From Ctena decussata (lineage: Eukaryota; Mollusca; Bivalvia; Lucinida; Lucinidae): DNA of 64,000 bases. The notes below the pieces were generated by a model. That model was given only the letters and a program-made list of their open reading frames with translations, was not told where the DNA came from and did no database searches. The position numbers and the translations under genes are program-made. How positions within the stretch are numbered: the stretch's first letter is position 1; each line of letters starts with the position of its first letter. Below are positions 38,232 to 50,200 of this stretch, piece by piece. The stretch lies in NCBI GenBank assembly GCA_963989385.1, contig OZ022505.1, positions 56,299,737 through 56,363,736 of the forward strand, written 5' to 3'.

Positions 38232-39929
38232 ATTAAGTGAGGCACTTAAAAAAAATATAGACTAACCACTCTGGTTCCATCACAATCTGCTCATTACATG
38301 TGAGAATTTTTCTGTAGTGAAAGAAAGTTAGTTATAGGGCTGGGAAATACTCTGTGAAACCACTGCAACTCAGAAAGGAACAGCCAGCCATTCATACTCA
38401 AGGGTGTAGCTACCTATACGGCAAATACGCAAGTGCGTATTGAAATTTTGTCAAAATTGACAAAATTTCAAAACGCACCTGCATATTTGCATGCTGAATA
38501 TTTATAAATTAGTCAAGATTTCAATACCAATTACCAAAGTGGCTGAAATACTAGCTTTCCCTTCAAGAAGTAGAGAATAAAACATGGTTGTGCATATTAT
38601 GAAATTGCCCCTAGTTACGCCCCTGATACTTGCCAGCACTGCATCTAGCGAGACTCTAACCTGCATGGCAGAGGTGTGTAGCTAGTGGTGAGGCAAACCT
38701 TTCTACTGACTCAGCTGTGCAGATGTCTTACTGAGCTATCTGGACATCTTGTACATCAGTCACATGGAGGGAAAACTTTTATAGGTGAACCTTTATTGGA
38801 AGAAGAGAACAGAAAACAAATCAGGTAAGCAACACAAGAAGAAATTCAATTGGACTTAATGGGTAGTGGACTTGAATAATTGATAAGATTTCTTGAGACC
38901 TGTCTTAAGTTCTAATTAATATTGACTTCTGCCTTCTTGGATTGTTGTTTATACAGAAGATGAACAGAGATACCTGTAGGAATGTGATTATACCCTCAAT
39001 ATTGGGACAATCTTAAAATTTGAAAAAAAAGAGTTAAAAAAAAAATGTTCCAGGATTGCAGACCATTGGGCATATGTCAGGAGCAGTCTGCTAAGGAGTA
39101 GTCTTAACATTTTGTGTCGTTATGAAACCGTGTTACTAAACCAAGAGTACATGTATAGGGGCAGTCATGCTTGAGTAATTAGTGCAGGTCCTCATGAGGC
39201 TGCTCAGAATCTGCATTGTTTACAATTCTTCAGAAAGGAAACTTCTGATAGGGCAATTGCAAACAGACATTCAGGTGGAAGTCAGTGAGTTTAAAGGTGG
39301 TCCAACCCATGTTTTTTTTGTAAAATTGACTCATCGCCAAATCAAAATTGAGATCAAGGTAGTAGGATCACTCCAATGTATTTTAATCAAAATTGAGGTC
39401 GAGGCAGTAGAATCATACTCATGGGACTGGGTGTGACTTAGTTTTTGGCCACCAGATAAGGATGTACTTGTGGTTTTTGCACACAGAGAAGGATATACAT
39501 GTGTTTCACCTGTACCTGCAAAATTAATATTATCTCAAGACTGGCTAAAAATTGTGTTTGATTGACAATGATTGTATAAAGTGACACTGGCTCTTTATAG
39601 ATGGAACACGAAAAATAAAGCAGTATAAATTAAACCACATCAGGCATTGTCTGTAGAGTGGAACGTCGCTTATTGATAGCGTAAGCTTCTTCAAAAGATA
39701 TACTAACAAGTTGACCTTGGATGTTGGATCCAGATGAGGCAGCTCATTGTGAGCCACTTCATATGGATTTATGTTGTTTACAATGCATGTCAACTGTTTT
39801 CATTTTTGGTGCTTTAAAAGGTAAAAGGTAAACAGATATGAAAACAGTGGACTCTATAAGAACAATGTAATTTTTGTTCCCCAGGAGTTTCCTATTAATT
39901 GAGTATATTGCTCAGGTTAAGGATGAACA
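38232..39929. other. Intergenic, one hairpin, otherwise nothing recognised
   Basis: A hairpin lies near 38408-38493 (GCAAGTGCGTATTGAAATTT / AAATTTCAAAACGCACCTGC). An FB-E-type phrase lies near 39728-39780 (GATCCAGATGAGGCAGCTCA). No exons are supported. Confidence 0.4.
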
Positions 39930-40476
39930 GTAAACTTTCAGTGCAAGCAACACCTTTGACTCCCTAAATTTTCAAATGTGGTGAACCCTTAAAGAATTTG
40001 CTCCCTTAGGAGCTATTCTTTAAGAGTGTACCCTATTTTGGAGAGGCTGTCTCTTGTCTGGGAGTCAAAAAAGTTGTCCCCCTTTTACACACATGGATAG
40101 AGAGAGCTGAAGGTGTTTCATTCACTTAAAAAAAATGAAAACGATCTGATGCCTGAATCTGAGTGTTTTATAAAGAACTTTGCAGTTATTTTGAATGTTG
40201 TTACAGAATGGGTTGACAGTATAATATATTGTTACTATATGAGCCACGACATGACAAAACCAACAAAGTGGCATATGCGCCACTCGAAGACTCAGATCAG
40301 CCTGGACCTCCACCTAGTCTGATCAGTCTGCTCTGTGATTAAAGGGTAGATATTAACAGTCTAAGCTACCCCATGCCAACAGCGAAGACCCATTAGACTG
40401 GCTGGATGTCCAGGCTGATCTGAGTCTTCACTGGGCATAATTGCCACTTTGTTGGTTTTTATGTGTGGCGGCTCAT
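39930..40476. repeat. FB-C copy followed by FB-A copy
   Basis: FB-C (39930-40130): GAACCCTTAAAGAATTTGCT and GCTATTCTTTAAGAGTGTAC. FB-A (40240-40476) runs from TGAGCCACGACATGACAAAA to TATGTGTGGCGGCTCA, with TA-type flanks. Confidence 0.7.
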
Positions 40477-41728
40477 AATTTATGTTGACTTCACGCAGAC
40501 TTGGATTAGTCTGATCAAGGTCTGCAGTCTTTGGTCAGGTATAAAGTTCTTAGGTGATAAATATAGGACTACTGTGCTAGATCTTCAACAATTCCATCTT
40601 GGGTGTTAGTACAACCTCACCTGTTACCAGGCGGAACTTTCACATTATTGGATTTTATGAGTAATTTGTCCAGAGAATACATGTTCAGTTAGATCATAAG
40701 ATCTCCACCCTTCGTGCCATATGGCTCAACATTGTTATAGGATAATTTAATTAACTGACTGCTGATTTGGCATTGATTTATTTATATGTTAGATCGAGTC
40801 AGAAAATACTAATAAAAAATAGTCTTTGAGACTGAAATGTGTTTCGTTTCAGAGTTTTTGCAAAGAAAAATTAAAGAAAATGTTTTTAAACTGGGCAAAT
40901 CTGAGAAAAACTTAGAGGATAGAACTTGATATATAATTGAAGGAAAAAAAAACGTGTTTAATCGATGTTTTATATTGTACTATAAAACAAAAAGTTATAT
41001 TATGAAATATTTGTTGTTCAAGCCAGTAAGGTGACAGATACTCAAAATGTGGATATAAAGTTATTACATTTGATTGGAATTTTACAAATTATTGACTGAC
41101 TTTATATGGATGCATATATCTTGGGCCTAAACAAAGGTACTGTATTTTTACAAAAAAAAAACTTCGATTCATAAAATTAATACATTTTCTTTTAACTAGA
41201 TAATCTGACAGTCATTTTTAACTCAAGTACAATTGCATATACCATGTTTTAGTTGATTAACTGTTCAAGTTAAGATCATTATATTGTCATATTTGGTTAA
41301 GTGTTGAAACTACAGTATTGTGCATGATAGTGCGCCCTAAAAGTCAAGGAGTTAAAATTTTACAATAGTTTTGTAGTTTTGAAATTAACATATTTAACCC
41401 CACTTTATAAGCCTTGATCCTTCTGTACTTTTGCATGTGACAGACCTTGATCAACTTAAGAGTCTGTTTTGACTGTGGAAATGCATTTTTTTTCCTTTTG
41501 AATTTAGCAGTGGACCACTATTGAGCTTCAGTAATAGTTTATGAAAAATTATGACAGCTAGATCTTAATTTATCAGAAACTGCTAAAGTTCAGGAGAAGA
41601 GCTCTATAAGCTATCAGCTTTTGTTCTGATCTTTTCAGTTTGTAGTTATGCTGTTTGTATGTTGTAATGTACATTCTTGATAAACCAAACAAACTTAAAT
41701 ATTTTTATCATTTAGGTTTACGAGAACA
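40477..41728. other. Intergenic AT-rich stretch, nothing recognised
   Basis: No repeat family named here and no coding signal. A short AE-3-like tail (AAGAGCTCTATAAGCTATCA) occurs near 41600. Confidence 0.45.
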
Positions 41729-41730
41729 TA

Positions 41731-44700
41731 CCGTAATCGCCCCATTTACCGCACATGCCCCTATAACCGCACACCAAGGCCATTTCCGGAAAAAAAAGCA
41801 CAAGCGCACACTGCTTTTTCCTTTTGAAACTCACAAAACGCATCAAGTTCAACTTACCATTACTGTTTCAACAGCGACAGTGTTTTCAGTTTTGTTTACC
41901 CGACCCAATGATGGAAGAGAGCAACTCTATCGGTCTAAATGTCAATCAGGCATCCTCGCCGATATTTACGAAGTTGGCTGAAGTGTTATGATGTGTACGA
42001 GTGCGAACAGCGGACTCGGATCAGCTTACACATCTGCGCCGTCTGATTAGTGTATTCTCTGTCTGCATCAACAATGGGAATGTACATGTCGATCCGAGAA
42101 GGATCAAGCTTACGAAGTTATGAGGTTGCGGGGATGTGCAGGCTGAACTGAGTCTTTGCCTTTCGTACATAGGCGCAATTCTTGTCATATATAGCGATAT
42201 TGTGCACGTGCGCCAAAGTGCGTTTGGGAAAGATACATGAACGACAGATGAGAAACCAGGGTTGCAAAAGAAATAAATTGTCATAACGACAAACTCTTGT
42301 TTCCTGACAAAGTCAGTCTGAATACATGCGCAAACTGAACGAAGCAACCAGCCTGCGCATATGCATGGTATGTGCATTTGAACAAAGTTCGCGGTAGCCA
42401 TAGGATAGGTGTATCATTGGCATAGCTGGCCCGTGGGCCTCAAAAGGGCCTCAGGACACATCCGATCAGCAAACACCTTCATCATACAGTGCATTTGCGA
42501 ACATTGACCAGTTCAACAAATCTCCAGGACTCGCCGATAGTTTGCAAAATAATTGTTTTAAGATGCGCAGACTGGTCTAAGGCTGCTGTTTACACATGTA
42601 ATGCGGTACCTTTCTCATGACACATTGCCAGTATTTCTGCACCCTTAGACGTAATAATAGGGAAGATAAACAAGAGGGCCATGAGGCCCTGAATCGCTCA
42701 CCTGAACAATTGGCAAGGTGGCTTTTTCTTATCATGTCTGAAATTGTCAAAATATGAGTCTGGGGTCATGTACTCATTTTTAGGCCAAAATATTCAAAAC
42801 TTTCCATGAAATCTTATTTTCTAGAATTTTCCCATATTTGATCATGCCGCAAAAAAGGTCAAGGTAAACCCAAAGTCACCATTTGAACAGTCTTGGTGAT
42901 ACTCTAGTACTCCATGCTACTTACTAAGTTTCAAGGCCATAGGTGTATCGGTTCTTGAGAAGGAAAATATTAAAATTTTATACCATAAGTGGTAATGGAG
43001 GCCATGTTGGTCATGTGACCTGGACCGTTTAAACAAATTTTTATTCAATCAACCCCTGGAGGCTCTATATAAAATGTATTTACAACTGGCCCTTTGGCTT
43101 TTGAGGAAATGGTTGAAAATGTCAAAATATGAGGGATCTTGATCAAAGGTCAAGAAATGACCTTGACCTCATAATTCTTCATGAACTCATTTAGACAACT
43201 GTATATATTAATTTTTAGGCCAAAATCTTCAAAACTTTCCATGAAATCTTATGTTCTAGTATTTTCCCATATTTGACCTTGCTGTAACAAAGGTCAAGGT
43301 CAACACAAGGTCATAATTTGAACAATCTTGATAGTACTCAAATACCCAATGCTACATACCAAGTCTCAAGGCCATTGGTCAATTGGTTCTGGAGAAGAAG
43401 ATTTTTAAAGGTTTTTACCATATATGGGCGTGGCGGCCATGTTGGTCATGTGTCCAGGACCATTAGAAAATTTATTCATTCCGTCAACCCCTGGAGGCTC
43501 TATATGAAATTTTGTTTCAATTGAAAAGGTGGATTTTTAAGGAGATTGTTTGAAATTGTCAAAATATGAGAGTTCTTGGTCAAAGGTCAAAGAATGACCT
43601 TGACCTCTTGTACTCACAAATCTTCATGTACTCATTAAGATGACTGTATATACCAATTCTTAGGCCAAAATCTTCCAAACTTACCATGAAATCTCATGTT
43701 CTAGCATTTTCTCATATTTGACCTTGCCGTAAAACAGGTCAAGGTCAAACCAGGGTCATGATTTGAATAATCTTGATAGTACTTGAGTATGCAATGCTAC
43801 ATACCAAGTCTAAAGCTCATCAGTCAACTGGTTCTGGAGAAGAAGATTTTTAAAAGTTTATACCATATATGGGCGTGGTGGCCACGCTGGTCATGTGACC
43901 TGGACCGTATGAATAAATTTTCGTTCCCTCAACCTCTGAAGGCTCTATATGAAATTTGGTTTCAATTGGCCCAGTGGCTTTTGAGGAGTTTGTTAGAACT
44001 TGTCAAAATATCAGAGTTCAGGTCAAAGGTCAAAGAATGACCTTGACCTCTTGTACTCATAAATCTTCATGTAGTGATTAAGATGACTGTAGATACCAAT
44101 TTTCAGCCCAAAATCTTCAACAGTTTCCAAGATATCTTATGTTGTAGCATTTTGCCATATAAAAGCATAAGGAAGCAAATTTGACCTTACCGTAAAAAAG
44201 GTCAAGGTCAACACAAAGTCATAATTTGAACAATCTTGGTAGTACTCGAGCACTCGATGCTACATACCAAGTTTCAAGGCCATCCGCCTATTGGTTCTGG
44301 AGAAGAAGATTTTTTCAGGTTTTTACCATATATGGGCATGGCGGCCATGTTTGTCATGTGACCAGGACCGTTTGAACAACTTTTCGTTCCTAAGGTCCCA
44401 GGAGGCTCTATATGAAATTTGGTTACAATTGGCTCAGCAGTTTCAGAGGAGAAGTCGTTTGAAATTGTTGACGGACGGACGACGGACGGACGACGGACGA
44501 CGGAGCCTTACCATCCTATAAGCTCCCCCGGAGCCGCTGGCTCAGGTGAGCTAAAAAGACCGCATCTTCCAGAATTAGAATGTGTGTTATTAATAGAAGC
44601 CCGTGAATTTAAAGCAGACCGCTTGCTGTGAATGAATAGCCAGAGCACTGACAAACTCACCTGACGTGTTTAAACAATCGCATATTAGGTCATCGTAAAT

Positions 44701-45051
44701 GTGTTGAGATACTTTCCTTTCTTTCGGAATATTTATTTGGAATACTGAAGAAGGATGACGAGAATGAAATACATGCATAATGAGGACATATTTAATACTG
44801 AGAGGTATGAGATATAATTTGCGACTTGACATGAGATCGTTTTTCTCCTGGAAATTGGCAATTCAAATAGTTCGAACACTAAATATTTTCATGACACTTC
44901 GAACACCCCGATCAGTATTGTCGACTATTTCGACTGTTCGTTGTTTTTTTCCGTTCTGAGTGTGCGGCTATTAGAAACGTTTTTAACCACACCTTTTTGT
45001 TGCAATTTTGAAAAAGTTAAGCGCACCGTGCGGTAAATGGGGCGGTTACGG
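41731..45051. mobile_element. TIR DNA transposon (3.3 kb), TA target duplication, with nested array element
   Basis: The left end CCGTAATCGCCCCATTTACC (GCAC) is matched by the inverted right end GTGCGGTAAATGGGGCGGTTACGG, with one mismatch over about 24 bp. TA flanks both (41729-41730, 45052-45053). About 940 bp of left and 490 bp of right subterminal sequence surround the array element AE-5 (42673-44557). No transposase ORF is seen, so it is non-autonomous. The TA duplication suggests Tc1/mariner or a related superfamily. Confidence 0.75.
42673..44557. mobile_element. Array element AE-5 nested in the 41731-45051 transposon
   Basis: It opens with GAGGGCCATGAGGCCCTGAA and TCGCTCACCTG. It closes with CGGACGGACGACGGACGAC-type microsatellite sequence and GGCTCAGGTGAGCTAAAAA. 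Four units of 436-444 bp are marked by AGGCCAAAATCTTCAAAACT at about 42782, 43218, 43662 and 44105. Each has GGTCAAGGTCAA, ATGACCTTGACCTC and GGGCGTGGCGGCCATGTTGG. The end sequences (CTCACCTG / CAGGTGAG) resemble AE-1 in reverse, so the two may share a mobiliser. Confidence 0.7.
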
Positions 45052-45159
45052 TATTCTCAGTATTTTTTTTTTTCCCCTGACAAAGTCATGAAAACTTGTA
45101 ACATGAATAAGAAATTTTATTTTGGTATGAAATAGTTTTCAGAATTTCAATTAAGTTTT

Positions 45160-45318
45160 AGCCCCCCTGTACAAATGTATGGGAAGAGCTATTACACTAC
45201 ACCCAGCATTGTTGGCGGCGGCGGCGTTGGAGTTAGCAAAATGTTAAAGTTTTATGTTAAAGTTTTTTATGTGATGTGCAAGGCGAGCTATCCTGTACAG
45301 CGGACAGGTCTTGTATTA
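45160..45318. repeat. AE-3 short copy
   Basis: GGGAAGAGCTATTACACTAC opens and GCGAGCTATCCTGTACAGCG with GACAGGTCTTG closes, with (GGC)n and GTTAAAGTTTTATGTTAAAG inside. The left terminus is degraded. Confidence 0.55.
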
Positions 45319-46582
45319 CTTTTATTTTGTAATTTACTCATCTGTTTTTACCGTCTTCACATATAGGATTAGTTGTCTGGTCTTTGACATTTTGAAATAA
45401 CATACCCAATCATTACATCTGCTTTCTTAATGAAAAAGGGTATCTCCCCCCGTAATTCACGTCAATATTCGGACAAGATAACCAGCTGCTATAACATATT
45501 AAAATTTTATCAAATCTATATTTATGGTGTTTCAAACATGTTGACAGGAAGGCAAACAGTATAGACCCAGATCAGACTGCTCCTATAGGAGCATCAGGAT
45601 CTACACTGTTTGCTCCGACATTCCTGCTCCAATATTCAAGATTATCACAATATACAAATACAAACACATGTCTCATGATCAATACAACAAAAACATATGA
45701 AATCATTATTCTCTTCAATTCTTACTGCAAGCTGTCGTAAAATTGAAGAAAGAATATTTTAGCCGTGCAAATTGAGAGATTTACTCAACATTTCCCTTTC
45801 GATCGAATTGGTGGCTGGCAACACCCCAATAATCAATACTTGCAAAATGATTAGAAACTCACCATTAGATACTTATAAAATGTTTTTGGAGTGATTTTAA
45901 CTTTATAATGGGGTAATTTTTTTTTTACCAAGTAATTTGAAGAAAGGTAAAAGAAACTATTAGTAGGCCAGTTTGAGAAAGCAACAAAATCATATTTGCA
46001 TGTATTATTTTGTTTCTTTTGCTTTTCTAACTTTTATATTATAATAATGGAAGTTAAAGAATTTCAGACTATAAGACTAGTCTATAAGTGGCATTTCTCT
46101 CAAGTATTGAATTATCTGTAAATTACATGTATCATTTTTCTTTAATGTCATACCATAAGAAATTACACTACCGGTAACTTCATCATGACAATACATGTTA
46201 AAATAAGTGCGAAATAGGCTTCTTTACCTGTAATTATGGCATACAATTTTGTTCAGGGGTATATGTATCTTTTGTCTGATGTTTGTCTGTCAGTGCCTCT
46301 GTTCATTATCCATCCTACCATCCGACCATCCATTTGCCCAAAATTTAATAGTTTGTGTTTAAGTTTTGCATTAAAGTTTTACCAAACTCTTTTGTTTGAT
46401 TTAACTGATATGATGATCTATGTTGGTCCAAAGATGTCACAAGCATATGCAGGTTGGAATGGTATAAAATAAAACTTCATACCAATAAGAAAACTGATAA
46501 AGAAAACTGATAATCTACATATAATTCAGTCTGCATGGTAAATGCCACATGCACCACTTGCACTTGGTTAACTAAGTATATA
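45319..46582. other. Intergenic, one small foldback
   Basis: 45553-45620 holds a short palindrome (GGCAAACAGTATAGACCCAG...ACTGTTTGCTCC, with CTCCTATAGGAG at its centre). A decayed AE-3/AE-6-like phrase (GTTTGTCTGTCAGTGCC...GTTTTGCATTAAAGTTTTAC) lies near 46270-46385. No gene. Confidence 0.45.
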
Positions 46583-46990
46583 CAAGAGCTGTGATGAAAC
46601 GAAAAAGAGCTGTTACAAAATGAAAACGGTTCATAGTTACCAAACAACCTGATGACCAGGTCATTTGGTAACTATGACTCTTTTTCGTTTCATAACAGCT
46701 CTCTTTCATTTTGTAATATCCTTGAAAACATAGTTAACCCAGGTGTGACATGGAGACTTCTCAGGAATTCTTTTACTTCTCTATAGGGGTCTACTCTTAA
46801 AGGAAAGAATTTGCTCCAAGGGGTCAACTCTTCAATGAAAGAATTTACTCTTGATCGAAGCAAATTCTTTCCTTTATGAGTAGACCCCTTTTGGAAGGTT
46901 TTGTCCTCCATGGAAGCAGACAGAAAGTCACAAAAATTGTTCCCCTTTGGAAATATAGTTATAAACACTTAGGTGTATTCGTATGCCTTA
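46583..46990. repeat. FB-F copy 2 followed by FB-C copy, ending just before gene 2
   Basis: FB-F (46583-46735): GTTCATAGTTACCAAACAAC pairs with TCATTTGGTAACTATGACTC. FB-C (about 46736-46990): GTCTACTCTTAAAGGAAAGA pairs with TTCTTTCCTTTATGAGTAGA. The presumptive upstream region of gene 2 is therefore repeat-derived to within about 40 bp of its first coding exon. Confidence 0.75.
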
Positions 46991-47027
46991 AAATAAATTC
47001 TTTCTGTCTTGTTCTCCTAGTTTCAGG

Positions 47028-47231
47028 ATGACCAACACCAACAAATTGTCAGCCATCTGCATGATCCTGATTGTGTGCCTGGTTCCCGCATCAGCACAGG
47101 TCAGCATTCAGTTCATTGATACTAATGTTGAAGTCGAGGAGGGGAAACAGTTTGAACTGAGATTGAGGCGACTGGGAGATATATCAAACATTGTCAATGT
47201 GATTGTGATAGAAGAAGATGTGACAGGGAGA
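47028..47231 (+). CDS. Gene 2 exon 1: signal peptide and start of Calx-beta 1
   Basis: ATG at 47028 is followed by a classic secretory leader (MTNTNKLSAICMILIVCLVP). The mature part begins around QVSIQFIDTNVEVEEGK, the first Calx-beta strand with its VEEG motif. The donor is AGA|GTAAGT. A TCTCCTAGTTTCAG acceptor just before the ATG suggests an upstream non-coding exon. Confidence 0.82.
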
Positions 47232-50200
47232 GTAAGTACTTGCAAATATTTCTGAGCTCCTTCCTAAACACTTTTAGCGCCAAAAAGCAGACAACAAAAT
47301 GTACATCTGCAGAATTTCAAAACTGTTTTTGCTACATCCTAAACACTTTAAGCGCCAAAAAGCAGACAACGAAATTTACATCGCAAAATTTCAAAAATGT
47401 TTCGTCCAAGCTGTAAGAAATTGAGAATTTAAAGACTAAAGAGCAAACAGAGTAGAGCTAGATGAGGTGGCTTATTATAAGCCTTCTCATCAGGATCTTT
47501 ATTGTTTGCAATTCAGCTACTTGCTTCTCTGGTACTTATTAAAGTGTTTACCCTTTTTACACTGGAGACCTGTTTTGGGGACATATTCAAACAGTGCAGA
47601 CCCTGTTCAGATGCTGCAAAAGGCAGCATCTGATCAGGGTCAGCACTGTTTGCTTACTGAAATTTCTGTGCAAAAAAACAATAAAAGTGAAAAAAAGATG
47701 GACAAGTCCACTAGTCAAAAAAGAGTCAACTGGTTTAGACAAGGGAAGTAAGTAGCTTCCAAAGAGATTCATTTTAATGCATCCCATTCAGCATGCATTT
47801 CTTTTGCTAAAATTGTATTTCATGTTATGAAAAACAGCCCTACAATACTGTAAACATACAGTCAATTCTGGATATCTCAAAGTCAAAGCTCATCTCAAAA
47901 CTACTGATATTTCAAAATATTTACATTCGTGGTGTAGTTACTGAAAAGCCCTATAGTAAACCATTTGAACGTAATGTAGTTTACATTCCAATAATTACAT
48001 TAAGACACGCGACGTCAATGACGTAAAAATAAACAATGGCTCTCTACCAGCTGATTGGACGTCAGCAACGTCATGACGTCATGCATGCCGTTCTGCTGTT
48101 AGCAGAAAAACCTGCGTGTACATGTTTTATTGCTTCAGTTTTAGGGCTTACCGGTATATAAGATTTTTCAAGAAAGAGTTGATTGAAACGAATGTAAATA
48201 TAAGCAATGAACTTAATTTTTCTGATGTTTATCGAAGTGTAAACTACATTGGGTCACTAGCAAAGTTTACATGAACCCCTTCGGGGTTCATTCACTTTGC
48301 ACGTGACCCAATGTAGTTTACACTTCGATAAACCTCAGAAAAATGAAATTCATTCCTTAAGTAAATTTTCTGGTCCCAGAAAATTGACTTAAATACCAGG
48401 TAGAGTTTGAGAACCCTCGTAAACTAGAAATTACTCATCCATATAATAGGGATAGACAAGTCCAATGGTAAAAAAGGTTAACTGATTTAGACAAGGGAGA
48501 TAAGTAGTTTTAAAGGGAAGTAGTTTAATATGTCCTATTCAGCATGCAATTATTGTGCTTTAATTATTTTTCCTGTTATGAGGAGGACAGCTCTACTGTG
48601 AAACTAATATCAGTGCTCCAGATAAGAATGGGAAACTTGCCAGAGATGCAAATTCTTTCCTTTGAGAGCTGACCCCTTTTGAGAAGGGAGACACAAAAAG
48701 CATTTTCTTCATCGGAATATATATCTATTCACCTTTAGACTGTTTGTTACAAGTATTTTGGCAGTGGCGGATTTACTACTCTTAACATAGGGCTCTAAAT
48801 TATGCCCTCTTTTTGTAAAATGCAACACCCCGTAGCATTTAATAGGATAAATAATGTATTTGAATAATAAATGAAGCACATAATGGACTTGATATAACCA
48901 TGCTACATGTATTTTGGCTTGTCGGAGAAAGCAAAATTAATTTTTTCAAAGTTTTTCTTGATATTTTGAAGAGTTTTTAATGAATTATTTCAGGTAGACA
49001 ATGCAAACCTAGATTTTGTTGGTATCAGCCAGGTGGCATCTTTTGCTCCTGGTGGTCCAGACACGACCTCTGTGACCTTCACTGTTGCCGATGACGATGA
49101 ACCTGAGATGGAGGAGACATACTACTTCAAGATGATTGTGATTGGTTCTGATGCTACTGTGACGGTTCCCAACATTGCCACTGTGAGGATATTGGCCAAT
49201 GATGACGCTTTTGGGTTTTTCCGCTTCATTGATGTAAGAAGATTATTGTCTCTCCTGCGACTAGCAGAAGCAAGACATAGGTATTACTTTTCCAGCGGCA
49301 GGTGCATTGGAGATGTAAATTTTGTGTCAAGTTTTCTCACTCTGCTTTTTAACAATGCGCAGCCAGGCCCGGAGGTTATGAAACTTGAGTACATTCTCAA
49401 ACTTAAAATAAAGCACACTGATTGGCTGCTTCCGAGCATATGCTTAGAAGCAGCCAATCAGTGTGCTTTATTTTGAGTTTGAGATTATTCTCAAGTTTTA
49501 TAACCTCAAACCCAGGTGAGTCATAGCATTCTGCAGCTTGTTTGGTGATACTGATCCATTTAATGTTTTCCATGCCATTTTAACCCTTAAACTACCAGAA
49601 AGCGGACAATGAAATTTAGGCCTGCAAAACCTTGAAAAAAAAAGGTTTGGTCAAAGCCAAATCATACTGAGAATTTAAAGAATAAAGGGCCATTTTAACC
49701 CTTAGATTGCCAAAAAGCAGACAACAAAGTTTACGTCTGCAAAATTCGAAAAAAAAAGAAAAAAAAAAAAATATTTCATCTAAGCTATATCATATTAAGA
49801 ATTTAGAAAAAGGAGGTCAAACAGTGTAGATCCAGATGAGGAGCTGCCTCATCTTGATCTACTACTCTGTTTAGAATTTCGCAATTTTCATATCTGGGGC
49901 TTTAAGTGTTAAACCACTTAGTCTTTAATTGGTAGATTTTCCTTATGCATGTTCTCATAAACATGTATGCCTTTGAATTTTGAATAATCCAGTCATCATT
50001 AATTTTGAGGACATGCTTTTAAAGAGAGAGTACAAAAATAAAAACAGTGGAGATCTTTTAACTCTGATCCTGCTAAACAACCTGATTTGGGTGTCCACTG
50101 ATTTTGAAAACATTTCCCACTTTTTGTGGAGTTCTTGGCCCAGTTGTTCAAAACATATCATTACTTTATGAAAGGTTTACATTTTCAGTTCCATTTTATC

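Noticed and set aside
42021..42401. 126-codon minus-strand ORF within the 3.3-kb transposon, as a transposase
   Set aside because: No transposase motif or catalytic acid pattern is visible, and the composition resembles surrounding non-coding sequence.
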